Origin: Papilionanthe hookeriana x Papilionanthe teres
Lineage: Eukaryota; Streptophyta; Magnoliopsida; Asparagales; Orchidaceae
Direction of reading: 5' to 3'
Assembly: GCA_022702705.1 (NCBI GenBank)
Contig: CM040428.1
Location: forward strand, 97,342,305-97,406,304
Length of the DNA stretch: 64,000 nucleotides
Shown here piece by piece: positions 34,084-46,635 of the stretch. The stretch's first letter is position 1. Each line of letters opens with the position of its first letter. Made by a program: the position numbers and the translations under genes. The notes below the pieces were generated by a model that saw nothing but the letters and a program-made list of their open reading frames with translations, did not search any database and had not been told where the DNA came from.

Positions 34084-35279
34084 AACAATTACGTGTTCTT
34101 AAGTAACTCTTTTACTTTATAGTAAGTATGATTTATGGTAATGAGTTATACTTAAAGAATGCTATTATTTTTTTTTATAAGTATAATAGTGACACTTAAG
34201 AAAATTCTCAATAACAGTGGTTAAAACTAGAAGTGTAAGAATATATAGTACTAAAGTCTAAGAGTTCTGATTCTTTATTCATTTTAAAAACAACTATAAT
34301 TCTTCATATTAAAGATGCTTAGAGGAATCAACTAAAAAAGAATTTCATGGGAAATTTAATAGTAGACTGCCAATACTAAAATACAATTTTAGAAATGTAA
34401 TAAGGTTTTTTTTCCTAAAGATGATTCAAGTGAAGCCAATTTTTGATTAGGCATCTCCTTAAGATTTTTCTCATATGTTTTTCTTTTCTTTTTTTCTTTC
34501 TTTTTCTTTTCTTTTAGGATTATTTTCATTTTTATTTTTTTTTTCATGTAAGGATTACTATATCTGGATAGCCTTTTATTAACTTTGAACTTTCACTATC
34601 CTCTTCTTAAAGTTAAAAACTTCTCACATTCCTTTACCTTATAGATTCATATTAGCCTTTGAATAACATTTTTTATAGTCTTAATTCATTCTTTTCATAA
34701 GTAATTCTAAGATTCTTAATATTTAAAAAATATAATTTACTTTACTTTAAATAGTAAAAACCTAGCCTGATACTTTTATGCACAATATCTTAACTTTAGA
34801 ATTAACCTTCATTATTAAAGATTATTACTAAAGTTTCCTTATGATATTAAAAGAACAAAAATATTGCTATCTAAAGTTAACCTCCAATACTATATGTAAT
34901 GTTAAAATAATTTTAATGATATAGCTCATTGAGGACAAATAAAGTTTAGTCAATTTTTAAGAAAATTTTTCTTTCCCCCGAACTTAAATTTTTAAGATGT
35001 AGATCATTTAATATAAAAATGTATTGAAGAAAGAAAACATTAAATGAAATAAAAAAATTACCCTTATGTACTGGGTTTTTGGACTTTGCAGGTACAAATA
35101 ACATAAAACACGTATATAGCAGAATGTAAAATTTCACAAAACATGATATATAAAAAAGATTTGCTTATTATGGGAGAGTTCTAAAAACAAGCATGAAATT
35201 TTATAGACATGCAATAATTGATTAAAAAAACAACCATACCCACAATAAAAAGTTCAACACAGATTACACTTCAAATGAT
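34084..35279 (-). other. 3' noncoding region of element E with polypurine module
   Basis: AT-rich, no gene. The conserved module is at 34429-34590: GCCAATTTTTGATTAGGC, then a pyrimidine tract of about 90 bases, then AGGATTACTATATCTGGATAGCC (+ strand). Confidence 0.6.
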
Positions 35280-36452
35280 TTAAAAAAAATTCAAGAAGCT
35301 GACAAAAAGATAAAAACAAACAAACAACACCCAACTAAGATAACTACAAACTCTAGGCAAATCATCATCATTACCATCCATATCATCTTCAGGCATATAA
35401 GGAGTATAACTGGGGCAAATAGGTAATTCCACTGAGTGATCACCCTTTAAAGATCTTGTCATAGCCTCATTATAAGCAGTACAAAACTCCACTCTTCTCT
35501 GCATGTAGGTATCATTATGATAATTTCAAGCTTCCATACTTCTTATCTGATTTCAGAGTGTCACATTATCACTTTGCTGAATAACTAGCTGTTCCATGAG
35601 ATTTTATAGAGAAAGTGTACTTGATGTGGAAGGTATGGAAGCTGATGTAGCGGGTATATCATTACTTCTACTTTAGCACTCCATCCAGCATGTATCTCAT
35701 AAGTATGAACATTGGGTTTACTGATGGGTTTAAGATGTTGCAATAATTCTTTTGATTCATCATTTCCTACTCCTAATTGGTCACATAGGGTATCATAAGC
35801 CACCTATAGTCCCACCCTTTAAAAAGCTATGAGTGTTTTGATAAATGAGATACACAATTTCTATTTTCTTCTTTTATCTAATGCAAAAAATTAAGATGGC
35901 CTTATCTTAGTAACTTCACTTACATGATTTGTAGGAAGAAGTCGAGCAGAAATGAAATAATGCCATTCTTTGGATTGAGCAGTTAGCATAGAAGAAGTGA
36001 TGTTTACCTTGCTATTGTTCTTGATTTTCCACCTTCTTTTTCATTAGTTAAAAAAGCAATGAATTCATCCAGAGTTGAATAAGATGTCACAAGTGTAGAG
36101 TTTTCACAGAAAAATTCATTCCTTAACAGATATAATGCATTGATCCTTTCACAAGTGAATTCCACAAATTTATCTTGAACAAAAATATGATCGACAGATG
36201 CTTCCTAGAGGTTTGCATAAAACTCATAAACAACATTAATAATTGCGACTGTGGTGAAGTAGCAAAAAGTCTCACATTGTCAGTTCTACAACCAATCCTT
36301 GGATAGAACCTCTCAGATTGAAGAAAGCTCATTTATGGATCAAATTCTTCGTAGAGAGTTGTGAATTGTAATGATACTGAGCTATGAGATTCACGAATCT
36401 ATTAGAGCCAAATTGAACTCTTCCCTTCCTCTTCTTCATTTTAGAAGCCATT
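35280..36452 (-). pseudogene. ORF2 (putative plant transposon protein) of element E
   Basis: The start ATG at 36452 reads MASKMKKRKGRVQFGSNRFV, homologous to ORF2 of B and C. It is broken by at least five stops or frame changes. Recognisable pieces are 36332-36123, 35803-35585 (LLQHLKPISKPNVHTYEIHAG) and 35504-35280 (LPICPSYTPYMPEDDMDGND, the conserved YxPYxPE tail). In this copy the acidic tail runs on in frame into a hydrophobic stretch (VLFVCFYLFVSFL), probably read-through past the normal end. Confidence 0.65.
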
Positions 36453-37005
36453 TTAAATTTAAAACCAAAATATATCCAAATAAATTCCTAAAAATGATAT
36501 AGTTAACTTATAAAATTGAAATCATAGAATAGAAGCTTCACAACATGGATTCTTCACTTCATTTCTCCAAGATCTTAAAATTTCAGTCTTTCCACATTGT
36601 TGGAGAAATCCATGGTGAAAATTAAAAGTTTCTAGGTTAAATTGAAGCTCTTACTGAGTGAAGATGAAATCCAAAGTTTTCACACTTCCAAATCACCTAA
36701 AATCTTATTATTTTGATGCCCTAGGTAGTTTTCTCCTAACTCGTGAATAAGATGAAGCTCGATGCAGAAAATGGAGGAATATTACTTTTATGATTTTCAA
36801 GAGCCTATGCAAGCTTGTGAACCAGGTGCCATTTGGTGCTGAATCAAGTGCAGTTTAGCGCCAACTCGAAAAAAAATTTGATTTGGATTCTGCGAAAATC
36901 ATCTCACATTAAACAACATCCATCTCAAATCAGCCTAAATTCACTTTAAATTTTATTTTTAAGTAATTTTCTAACATCGATTTTTCGGAAAAAATACAAA
37001 ACTCA

Positions 37006-37007
<2 letters not shown>
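36453..37007 (-). promoter_or_regulatory. Region upstream of ORF2 in element E
   Basis: Holds a GC block at about 36826-36870 (GGTGCCATTTGGTGC, GTTTAGCGCC) some 380 bases before the ORF2 ATG, and a candidate donor GTAAGAGC (minus) at 36647-36654. No clear TATA box is seen. Confidence 0.35.

Positions 37008-37055
<48 letters not shown>
37008..37055. repeat. (AT)n microsatellite at the LINE 3' end
   Basis: About 47 bp of alternating AT directly after the LINE 3' UTR (minus: TATTTTCTTTATATAT). It may be the LINE tail or a later expansion of it. Confidence 0.8.
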
Positions 37056-37058
<3 letters not shown>

Positions 37059-40000
37059 AAAATAGAGCCACTAGTGCTCCCATTCAATTAGATGCAAAAG
37101 TTACAAAAACAAATGTTCAAGAAGGAGGCCCCTCTAAAGCCCAAAATAGACACTCTTGTGGGTTCCTTCTTCAACTACAACTCCACACAAAGCAAATAAA
37201 TTAGGTAGTATAAACCCATACATACATGTATACCAATCAAAATAAAAGAAAATGAGAAAACTCAACAAAAAACTGTGTTAGCTGGTCTCTATTTTGAGGT
37301 GAGGGGCAGCAAGAAGGTCACCACCTATCAGCAATTTTAAGTGGGGAAGGAGAATAGTAGAGAGTGCCACTGAAGATGAGTGTGAGACAAAATGAGCTAA
37401 CCAATCAGCTAGTTTGTTCCCTTCTCTATAAATGAACTTGAAACTGACTTCAAGTTGAGATTTAAGAAGTTGAATTTTCTGAACCCACTGATAATGTTGC
37501 CAGGAGGTTGGGCTGTCAGAATTGAGCATTTGAATTAAAATCTGAGAGTCTCCTTCCACCAGAAGAGGTGTCGACTGAATTTTCAAAGCCAGCTGAAGTG
37601 CCCAATAGATAACAATTAACTCAGTTTCCAGTGCATCAGCATCAATGATGGGAGCATGGAAGAAGAGTAAGCATTCCCCGACATGGTTTCTGAATAAGCT
37701 CCCCATGTCAGCCCTCGTCCCTGAAACTTCCATTAGAGTTAACTTTGATAGAATGGAGGCTTTGGGGGTGCCAAAACACCTTGACAATTTTGAGAGGATT
37801 AAGATTCTGGATATCAGGAATAGAACAAATATTGGGGAACTTTTTATATCTGATGAGCTTGTGAAGATAAGTGAGGCAGTTTCTGGCCACTTCCTGCACA
37901 CTAGGTGTAAAGCCATCAAATGTAGCCTTATTTCTTGACATCCAGATGAACCAAGAAGTGAGAAGAGGGAAAGCTCCAACCTCCAATTTATGCCAACCAG
38001 TCTAGCAGGAGAAAAAATTATCCCATATCAGATGTTGAGAGTTAAGGATGAGAGAGATAATCAATTTGTTCCATATTGCTGGGAGAACTTACATGCAATG
38101 AACAGGTGGGGGAGTGATTCTTCAGACATAAAACATAATCTGCAGTAGGAAGGGCCCCTAAGTCCCTTCAGCTTGAGTATATCATCAGTGGGAAGGAACT
38201 TCTTGAAGACTCTCCAACAGAAAAAGTTCATGGATGGGGAAAGATATTTGTTCCAAGGGATGTCCCCCCAGGGAACAATCTCCCACTGGAAAATTTTAGC
38301 ATATATGGTCTTGGATCAGCTCTGCTGTTGAAGAAAATTCCAGACTAGTGTATCCTTCTTGTTTCTATCAAACTGCACGGTAGCTACTTGTCTGGCAGAT
38401 GAAGCCTGCATGATGTTCAGAAGTGTGGGTAAGGACTAGTTGTCCCCATCCCAACAATCAGCTACCTGAAGATTCAAATTAAGATTTTTGGTACAAGGTT
38501 GCAGCCAATCAATGGGAAACCAATGATCTAACCAAAAATAAAGCTACTTTTTGCTAAGGTTTCATAGATAAAAATTTTTAGCAAAATGCCTGGTTTTCAG
38601 CATAGCTCCCCATAACTTTGAGTCTCCCAATTTCATAGCAACCTGTATGGGGTGATTGTGCTTACAGTATTTGCCTGATAAAAAATTGGCCCAAAGAGAA
38701 TCCTAAGACCTGAACTTAAGCTACAATTTACATAGGTTCACTTGAATTATCTGTTGAAGAATCTTGAAACCCAAACCACCTGCCCAGACTAGTTTTGCCA
38801 CCTTTTGCCAAGAAGCCAAATGAATTTGTTTTCTTTGTCTTGCCTAAAGGAAGTGATTGAAAACCCTTTCAAACTACACTTGAATGCTTTTCCTAATAGT
38901 GGTTATTTGCATAACATAGGAGAGAAGTGTGGTGATAATACTCTTAAGCAAAGTAAGCCTACCTCCATTGGACAAGTATATATGAGACCAGTTGGCAAGG
39001 TAGGTACTAATTTTGTTCAAAATGTCATCAAGATGTATTTGTTTGGTTCTACCAAAGTTTAACTACACCCCTAGATATTTTAGAGGCAACTGGGTGTAGT
39101 AAAATCCAGTATAGTTGAGAATCCAATGTTTCACCTCCTGTGAAAGCTTACAGGGAAAAAGAATTTGGCATTTTGTAGAGTTGAAATACATGCCAGAATG
39201 CTTTTGAAATAACTGTAGAAATTTATGGATGTGTTTCACAACATTTTTATTAGCATTGGAGAAATCATTACATCATTAGCATAAATGAGATGGAATATTA
39301 GAAAATTAGATTTGTGATGGTACCTGATAGAATTATGGGAATTAATTGTATGATTCAACATCCTAGAGAAATATCCCATTGCCAAAATGAAGAGAGTGGG
39401 GGATAGAGGGTCCCCTTGCTTTATCCCTCTTGATGCAAAGAAAGAGCCCCACCTGGAACCATTTATGAGATTGGAATGAGAGTTAGTGCTTAGCCATCTA
39501 TGAATCAATCTACATAAATCTCTGTGTAAGCCCCAAGCAGAATGTATCTCAAGGATGAATTCTAAATTTATGGTATTATAGGCTTTCTTAATATCAAGCT
39601 TATAGATAAGATTACCCCATCTACAATGTTTATTCAGGTCTAACAACAGCTCTTGGGCCAGGAGGATATTGTCTGATATGGATCTTCTCTTGACAAAAGC
39701 AATTTTAGTTCATGCAGATCAGTTTACCCAAATGTGGTTGGAGTCTAGCCACAATGATTTTGCTAATGGTTTTACTTATAACTGATGTGAGGCAGATGGG
39801 TCTAAATTGATCCCAGTTATTATGTTCATTGTTTATGGGAATTAGGACAATATTAGAAGAACTGAAATAATGAGGGATACCCCCACCTTGAAAGAAACTA
39901 GTGATGGCTTCCATTACCTCCTGCTTGATAACAGACCATGCCTTCTTATAAAAATCAACAGTATACCGATCAAGTCCAGCTGTTTTAGAGTTATCTATAG

Positions 40001-40675
40001 AATTGAGGGCTTGCAAAATGTCATTTTCAGTGGGTGGATTGGTTAGAAACAGGCTGCTGGTGTATTGGTAATGATCCTGAAAGTAAGAAGAGTTGATGGG
40101 AACCCTTTCCACAGGAGGCTGTTCAACTAGATTTTGAATATAGTGGGTGGCACTCCTACCAATATCCTGATTATTATAAATCCAGCTCCCATTCTCCTGC
40201 TGGATGCTGTGAATTGTATTGCACTTCCTTCTATACAGTATATAAGCATGAAAAAATTTGGTGTTTCTGTCCCCTTCAGTAAAAATGTTAAGTTAGGCCT
40301 TTTGCTTGAGGAAAAGGTCCTGTGTTTCTATGGAATTTATCAATTTTGCTTGAGCAGCTAAAAGTTGATGTTCAGGAGCCCCACAGACTGAACCTGAGAC
40401 TCCAGCAGCTGTACTTCATTCTCAGCCTCCTAAACAGCAGTGAAAACATTTCCAAATTCCTCCCAACACCGTCTTTTGAGCTCTTTGCTGATTTTCAAGT
40501 GAAGCAAACACAATTTAAGCTAAGGGTCATTATGGGCCACTCTACTTTAATGTATCTTGATAAACTGTAAAAATGAGGGGCAGGTAGACCAAATGTTTTA
40601 ATATCTAAATGGGGATCTAGAGACATAAGCTGGAGGAGCAGAAATAGTCAAAAGTAAAGGTCTGTGGTCAGAACA
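37056..40675 (-). mobile_element. LINE (non-LTR retrotransposon), 5' part removed
   Basis: Minus-strand order: end of the endonuclease (CSDHRPLLLTI, 40675-40640), reverse transcriptase (40112-39236), zinc finger (about 38230-38085) and C-terminal RNase H (37986-37278), then a 3' UTR of about 220 bases. The 5' limit is the insertion point of element C, within the SDH endonuclease motif. Many stops and frameshifts are present. Confidence 0.85.
37278..40675 (-). pseudogene. LINE ORF2: endonuclease end, RT, zinc finger, RNase H
   Basis: Copies its own RNA at a nicked target site. The endonuclease tail keeps SDHRP. RT blocks are NSKTAGLDRYTVDFYK, LIPINN, RPICLTSVISKTISK, LDIKKAYNTI, GIKQGDPLSPTLFILAMGYF and YANDVMI, where the family motif is YADD, so one catalytic Asp is lost. 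The zinc finger reads YCRLCFMSEESLPHLF. In the RNase H, the first Asp is Asn (VNSNGSF), while Glu (ALETELIVIYWAL) and two Asp (VEGDSQIL, NKLADWLAH) remain. Frame changes occur at about 39700, 39240 and 37700. Not functional. Confidence 0.85.
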
Positions 40676-40977
40676 TGTGATGCGACTTTATATATGCTTT
40701 TAAATACAAGAATTTGATACCACTTTTTAGAATATTTAATTTCTGGCAAATGCCTTCAAAAACTTAATGTGCAATGTTTACTTTTACTTATGAATTTATA
40801 TTTAGATTTTATAATAATTATTGTAAAAGTCACAATTTTAAATACAAGTATACGTATCGTTCAAGTAATATAGGGCTCTAGTGGAGTCCTGGTTATTGAT
40901 CCCACAGGGATAGTGTTTTATAAAAAGTAAGAAATGCAAGAAATATTTTGGAATTTTTCAAATTAAAACTAATATAG

Positions 40978-41025
<48 letters not shown>

Positions 41026-42570
41026 TTATATTATTTTCGAATTTAATTTACTAACAATTTTTACTATAAGCAAGTAATAAGTAAGCAGTAATAAAGTAAA
41101 GTAAGCAGTAATTAAAATTCAATGCAAGTATAAAAACGACATTCTCCTTTTCAACTAATCCAAGAATTTTAGAATAATTATCTTTTGTGAGGAATTTAGA
41201 TTATGGTATTGTGCCAAATAGAAGCATTCCTATACTTTACCCTTTGGTCCAAGTGCAAAGAATATTGACTAATCTATAGATCGATTCAGGATGTTTTATT
41301 AGTAGAATTGGATAATATAGGCTCAAACTACTAGATATCCAAGGGTGGCTATGGTCGCCCCTACCAGTGACTCGTTCCCTTTCTATAAACCAAATTATTA
41401 GAATTTAGTCTGTCACTCTAAAAACTAATTTATTTTACGCCCAATAAATAATATCTTCCTATTTATTTGCACTTCACCTTGAATAACCCGCATAAAGCCT
41501 TCGACTACACAAGGATTCATGTGATATCTACTAGTCAAGAATTTATCTCCGGATAGGTCTCAAAATTCTTCAACAGGTTTTAACAAATTAAATGACCAAT
41601 TTAAAATGTAAACTAAGATCAGGTATTAATGTTATCACAATGTTTTAAATATTTTAAATTTAATTCTCCTAAAAGATTTAATTAATTTATTATATTTTCA
41701 TAGTTGAAAGGAGAAAGATAACTAACTACTCATAACACATTGAAATCACACAACAAAACATATTTATTAAACTTTGAACCAAGGTACAAATACTTATCTG
41801 AAGTGTTCCTTCAAGTGATCTATTGACTTCTACTACTCCAAAGTAATAATGAAAGACTCCAACAACAACTATACACAATAAATACTCAAAATAAACTCAC
41901 TAGATACAAAGTAAAGTGGCACCCTAAGTGTGGAAGAGACTAGAAAAACTAATTAAAACTAGAGGGGGGAGAAAAGGTGCTCTAAGGGGCGATTTTCTCT
42001 GTAGAATGGCCTCCTATTTATAGAGCTCTGAATTTGACCAGGGGTTGCTTAAGGTACCCCTTCAAAATTCATCCAAATTCAATGCATCTTCTAGAAGGTA
42101 ACTGTCGCGCCTAGGCGCCGGGATCTGGCGCCTAGGCACTAGACTCCGTGACCAGGTCTTCACATGTCTTCACTTTGGATCACACCTCTTCGCAATTAAA
42201 ATCGTTTCCTTGTGTCCAAATGCATTGTATCACATGTCCTATATATTAGGAGTAACTTCCAGTCTTCTAGAAGCTCTAATACTTGCTTAACTCTATCAAA
42301 ATAACTCCCCAAAATCATCAAAAAATCTTAACAGCGTCTGTATCAAGCTGGCGCCTAGGCGCCGGATTCTGGCGCTTAGGCGCCAGACCAATAATTCCAA
42401 TATTTTGCTCCATAAGCTCCATTTTGCTCCTTTTTCCTTATTTTTCTTTCTTAGACTCTTTTTTAATCGCCCACATCTAAAAACATGAAAATACCTTTCA
42501 TTAAAGCGTAATATCCTTAAGAATTGAATCGTAAATAAGGCATAAAAATGGGTATTTTTTAGGTAGATCA
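40676..42570 (-). repeat. 3' LTR of element C (1.9 kb)
   Basis: Starts TGATCTACCTAAAAAATACC at 42570 and ends GTCGCATCACA at 40676. It is the reverse complement of LTR A. It holds GC palindromes at 42100-42150 and 42345-42390 (GGCGCCTAGGCGCC), TTCTAGAA sites at 42089-42096 and near 42258-42272, a TATA box TATAAATAGG (minus) near 42015, an (AT)n tract at about 40981-41020, and a fossil PBS-like block near 40745-40780. Confidence 0.88.
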
Positions 42571-42585
42571 AGTTCCCGTAAACTT
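42571..42585 (-). other. Polypurine tract of element C
   Basis: AAGTTTACGGGAACT (minus) directly before TGATCTACC. It is a mutated version of the tract in B and E. Confidence 0.7.
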
Positions 42586-43958
42586 AAATGTTACTTGTCT
42601 TCAAGTAACCCTTTTAATTACATAAAATAGATAACATTTGGAATGAAGTTAAAATACTTAAGCTTCTATGTAATTTTTGGTTTTATAAATGTTTTAGCAA
42701 ATCTTTAACTAAATTTCACTAATTAAGTTTAATTTTAAGAATTAAAGAACATTTAACTACCAAATCATAAGAATTCCAATTTTTCATTTATTTCAAGAAT
42801 AATTGTAGTTTATGATATTAAGGTCACATAGAATATTTACAAGAAAAATATTTCCATGAAATATTTTTCTAGTAAAAATATTTGTACATAGAAAGTAAGT
42901 TAAAAATGTAATCAGTTTTCTTCCTATAAGATAATTCAAGTGAAGCCAATTTTTGATTAGGCATTTCCTCAAGCTTCTCCTCACATTCTTTTTTTTTCTT
43001 TTCTTTTGGATTGTTTTTCAATCCTTTTCTTTTTTTTTTCTTCTCTTTTTTTTTCAAGTGAGGATTACTATTTTTGGATAGCCTGTTAATGATTTTGAAC
43101 TTCATTATCCTTAACTTATTTTCAAAAACTTATACATTCTTACTTAATAAATATGACATTTTTAACAATTTATTAATTTTCAAAACTTATTTCAATCTTT
43201 TCTTTTTTAAGCAATAATCTTGATTCCTTAGTATTTCAAAAATACAATTCTCTTTACTATAAATAAAAAAAATTTTATCTTATTATTCTTTAAGTTAAAT
43301 AATTATATTCTTAAAATCAATCAAAATTTTTGAAATTTTAGTTAAGTTTACTAAATTATTTATAAATTCAAAAATTTAGGTAATCTTAAACAAATTTTTC
43401 ATTCCTTATGTTATGTTAATATATTTTTAAAGAAAGTATTAGTTCATTAAGGACAAATAATATTTAAATAGGATAAATGTTTTCCCTTCCCACAAACTTT
43501 AGCTTTAGTATAAATATGAATCATGAAATTTTCTAAAGCATGAGAGAAAGAAATAAACAGGAATTAATCTAAGTACAATAATGATGTAGTAAGGAAAAAC
43601 TAACTTCTACTTCTACACATGCTTTAATATGAATATAACAGAAATGATTAAGCATATATATAAATGTTTTGCAGAGCACGAGTTAATTTCTAAAAAATCT
43701 TTTATTTTTTATTTTTATTTTTGAACATGTAAAATTAGTAACTATTCACGAACACTAAATAGTAGGTTGAAACAGAAATAAACTTTTATAAAAATTCATT
43801 CATATTTCAGTCTTTAAACACACATCAGATAATCTAAAAACAGTTTCAACATAAAAAGTTCACATAAACACTAACAAATAACATCACACTAAACAACACA
43901 AGAAACAAGAAACACACTAAAAACAAAATCAACACATCTCTAGAGATAATTCAAGCTA
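42586..43958 (-). other. 3' noncoding region of element C with polypurine module
   Basis: AT-rich, no gene. The conserved module at 42934-43104 has GCCAATTTTTGATTAGGC, a long pyrimidine tract, then AGGATTACTATTTTTGGATAGCC (+ strand). The lysine-rich open frame through this tract (43105-42869) is only a reading of the purine run. Confidence 0.6.
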
Positions 43959-45117
43959 CTAATCACTATATGTAGCTTCATCATCGTTGTCACCAAAAGA
44001 AAACTCCATATCATTCGGATCAACATATGGTGAATATCTGGGACAAGTAGGGAACTGAACATCATGCTCAACTTTTAGAAATCTCACTAAAGACTCAGAA
44101 TACTCAGCATCGTAATCACTCTTTCTTTGTGTATACTCAGAAAGTTGATCGATCTTCTTATCGATCGTTGCTACTCTACAATGAGTTAGGAATAACTCAT
44201 TCAGCTGCTCTATAAGCTTATCATGCATGGATTCCCAAAAAGTAGATGGTGGCTCAGCAGAAGTAGATGGTCTAGAAGTAAAAGCTCTACCTGAAGTAGG
44301 TAATGACCCAGAAGGTGCAGTAGAACTCTTACCTCGAATACGATCATAGATACTGACACTCTCTCTTCCTGTAGGTTTTGTCGACTTGAGCTTTTCCTCA
44401 AAAAGCTCAGCAACTACTCCAGCACTTTCACATAGAGAATAGATCAGAAATGGAAAACCAAGTCCAATAGAAGTACTAGAACGAGCATGAGCCTCTACAG
44501 AATCATAAATAATGCTCCCTACATTAATAGGCTTCCTCTCTTGAATGCAGTAGTTGAGGATAGCTCTATCTTTGGTAACCTCACTCAGATGATTGGATGG
44601 AAGGAGACGATCATAAATAAAGTAGTACCATCCCTTTGACACACCATTCAGCTTAGAAGATGAAAAATTTACCCTTTTTTCGTTCTGAATCTTCCGAGCT
44701 CCGATACTTATCGATCGAGTACGCAATGATCATATCCAAATCTCCCTCAGATGGAGATAATCCAGAGTAATAACACTCAATGTTTGGTGGCAGGCCATAT
44801 TAAATATTGATACATTTAGGAGTGAATTCCACTCTAACACCTCGTAAAAAAATCTCGTATTCTTCAGCATCCACGAATTTAGCATAAAACTCTCTAACAA
44901 CCGGAATAATGACAATAGTAGTAAAATAGCATAATCGTTGCCAGTTGAGCGCAATGATTATATCCTCAAGTCTTCCTCCAGGATTGTAAAAACTTCGTTC
45001 TGAGATAAATTTTCGAGTCGTAGCAAAATCATTGTATCGGAAGTGTGCAGCAGCAGTGACGAACTTGCTACGATCAAAATTTTCTCGTTCCTTTCCTCGC
45101 TTAGATTTGGGTGCCAT
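43959..45117 (-). pseudogene. ORF2 (putative plant transposon protein) of element C
   Basis: The best-preserved ORF2 copy. The start ATG at 45117 follows a T-rich stretch ending in AAG. N-terminal segment 45117-44800: MAPKSKRGKERENFDRSKFV, then ALNWQRLCYFTTIVIIPVVR and EFYAKFVDAEEYE. A TAA at 44800 breaks the frame just before YGLPPNIE, and a shift joins to 44726-43959. That segment has GWYYFIYDRLLPSNHLSEV, ILNYCIQERKPINVGSIIYD, a Ser/Thr-rich linker, a helical region and the tail CPRYSPYVDPNDMEF with acidic residues. Function is unknown; it occupies the env-like position of Athila elements. Confidence 0.75.
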
Positions 45118-45261
45118 CTTAACATGAAATAAAAACGAGAAATATATTCAATGAATCTTGGAAAATAAACTAATTTAAGCGTTTAAAACTTGAAAGAGCT
45201 TAAAAATTTCAAGGATTTAACCTTAAGATTACGGTGAACATAAATAATACATACTTTCAAG

Positions 45262-45708
45262 AGTTCTTATTGACCAGGTGCTTCAATCAATATTATGAAT
45301 TTGCGAACTCTTGCATATTTGGACATTGATGCCTCTCAACTATCAAGGGATACGATGATGTTACGAGGATTCAATCAGCAAGGAGAATGGGCCCTTGGAT
45401 CAATAACATTACTCTTAAAAATAGCTGACTTGGCAACGACAGCAAAATTTCATATTATTGATTTAGACACCTCTTTTAATGCCTTACTTGGCAGACCATG
45501 GCTTCATGAATACAAAATGGTTCCTTCTTCATTACATGAATGTATAAAATACCTACAAAAAGGACAGGAATGTCGTATTATAGGAGATCTGCAACCGTTT
45601 TCAATTCATGAAATCGGTATATATGAAGATGCAACATATTATGCTCCTATAAATAAAACAATGTTTTCCAAAGAAACAATGGTGGATGTGGAAGAAAAGA
45701 ACAAATAA
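45262..45708 (+). pseudogene. pol: Protease of element F (5'-truncated)
   Basis: The first readable residues, near 45262, form the active-site block (IDQGASINIMNLRTL). One base is missing just before the ATG at 45295, so the block is split between frames. The open part 45295-45708 has LRGFNQQGEWALGSITL, DLDTSFNALLGRPWLHEY (the usual LLGRPWLH block) and the linker that follows in Tat elements. It ends in a TAA. Confidence 0.8.
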
Positions 45709-46635
45709 AAGAATATAAATGAAAATAATTCTTCTTCATTTAAGACAAGAGGAACTAATTTCCGTCAAACTCATACTCGAGGACGAGGACGAGGGAAAGA
45801 AGATCCGATTGTCAAAATGAAGAAACCACTGAAATTCAAAATCCACTTGGACTCTGAAGAAGAAACAACATCTGTGATTGCGAAGAAACCTCAATTCAAA
45901 ATATCTTTGGAAGAAGAAGATAAAGAAAGACAATTTGAATCTATGTATGACAAAATCAATCATTATATACATTCTATGACTTTGACTCCAATCTCCACTG
46001 CTAAGATTGAGAATCTAATAGTCAAAGAAGTATATAATGATGACAAAAAGCCAATTAAGTTTAGACTTGGCTCTACTTCCTCTTGTACTGAAAATGATGT
46101 AAAAATAGAAGATGAAAATCTTCCACAATCAATGAAAATTCCTTTTGAGTTGTATTCTCCTTGGGCACAAAAATTTATTCAAAATAGTTTAATGCTCAAA
46201 CAATGGTCTTTAAAACAACCACATTTCATTGAACAAATGTTGAATAATAATAAACGAAATTCTAACTCCAAAGAAGGTATTGGATTTGGAACTCTAGGAC
46301 CATTAGATGACACAAAATTTTGTCTGACCATCACTGAAGAATACGATTCCAAATCATTACCTGATCTTCCAATTGAAGATGCTCCTCCAGAATTGGAAGA
46401 AGAAATTAAATCGACAATTGATGAATTAAAAGAAATAAATTTAGGAACTGATGAAAATCCAAAACCAACTTTTATTAGTTCATTCCTTAATGATGAGGAA
46501 GCAAAAGACATAACTCAACTGTTGATAGAATATAAAGACTGTTTTGCTTGGACTTACGACGAGATGCCTGGTTTGTCTCCAGAAGTCGCAGTGCATAAAC
46601 TTGGGATAAATCAAATCCCAATCCCAGTTAAATAA
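45709..46635 (+). pseudogene. pol: Protease-RT linker and start of RT, element F
   Basis: After the TAA at 45706-45708 the frame resumes (open from the ATG at 45817). It is a Lys/Glu/Ser-rich linker of about 190 residues with two copies of a KFKI(H/S)L motif, then an acidic stretch, then the start of RT (DCFAWTYDEMPGLSPEVAVH). A TAA at 46633-46635 interrupts the RT where a glutamine is expected. Linkers of this kind are usual in Tat polyproteins. Confidence 0.7.

Larger units (their letters stand above)
32515..37007 (-). mobile_element. Element E: 3' part of an Athila-like retrotransposon
   Basis: On the minus strand: noncoding sequence with a GC block, ORF2, polypurine module, PPT and 3' LTR. 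Gag and pol are absent; the element is cut off where the LINE begins. The base pairs outside the LTR are AACTT. Confidence 0.75.
40676..45257 (-). mobile_element. Element C: 3' part of an Athila-like retrotransposon
   Basis: Minus-strand order: ORF2 (45117-43959), polypurine module, PPT and 3' LTR. It is inserted into the LINE, where the flanking bases are GAACA. It is cut at about 45257, where the Tat element F begins in mid-protease. Gag, pol and the 5' LTR are missing from the window. Same LTR family as element A. Confidence 0.85.

Noticed and set aside
42869..43105. Lysine-rich 78-codon frame in element C
   Set aside because: It is a translation of the polypurine tract, with no protein-like features.
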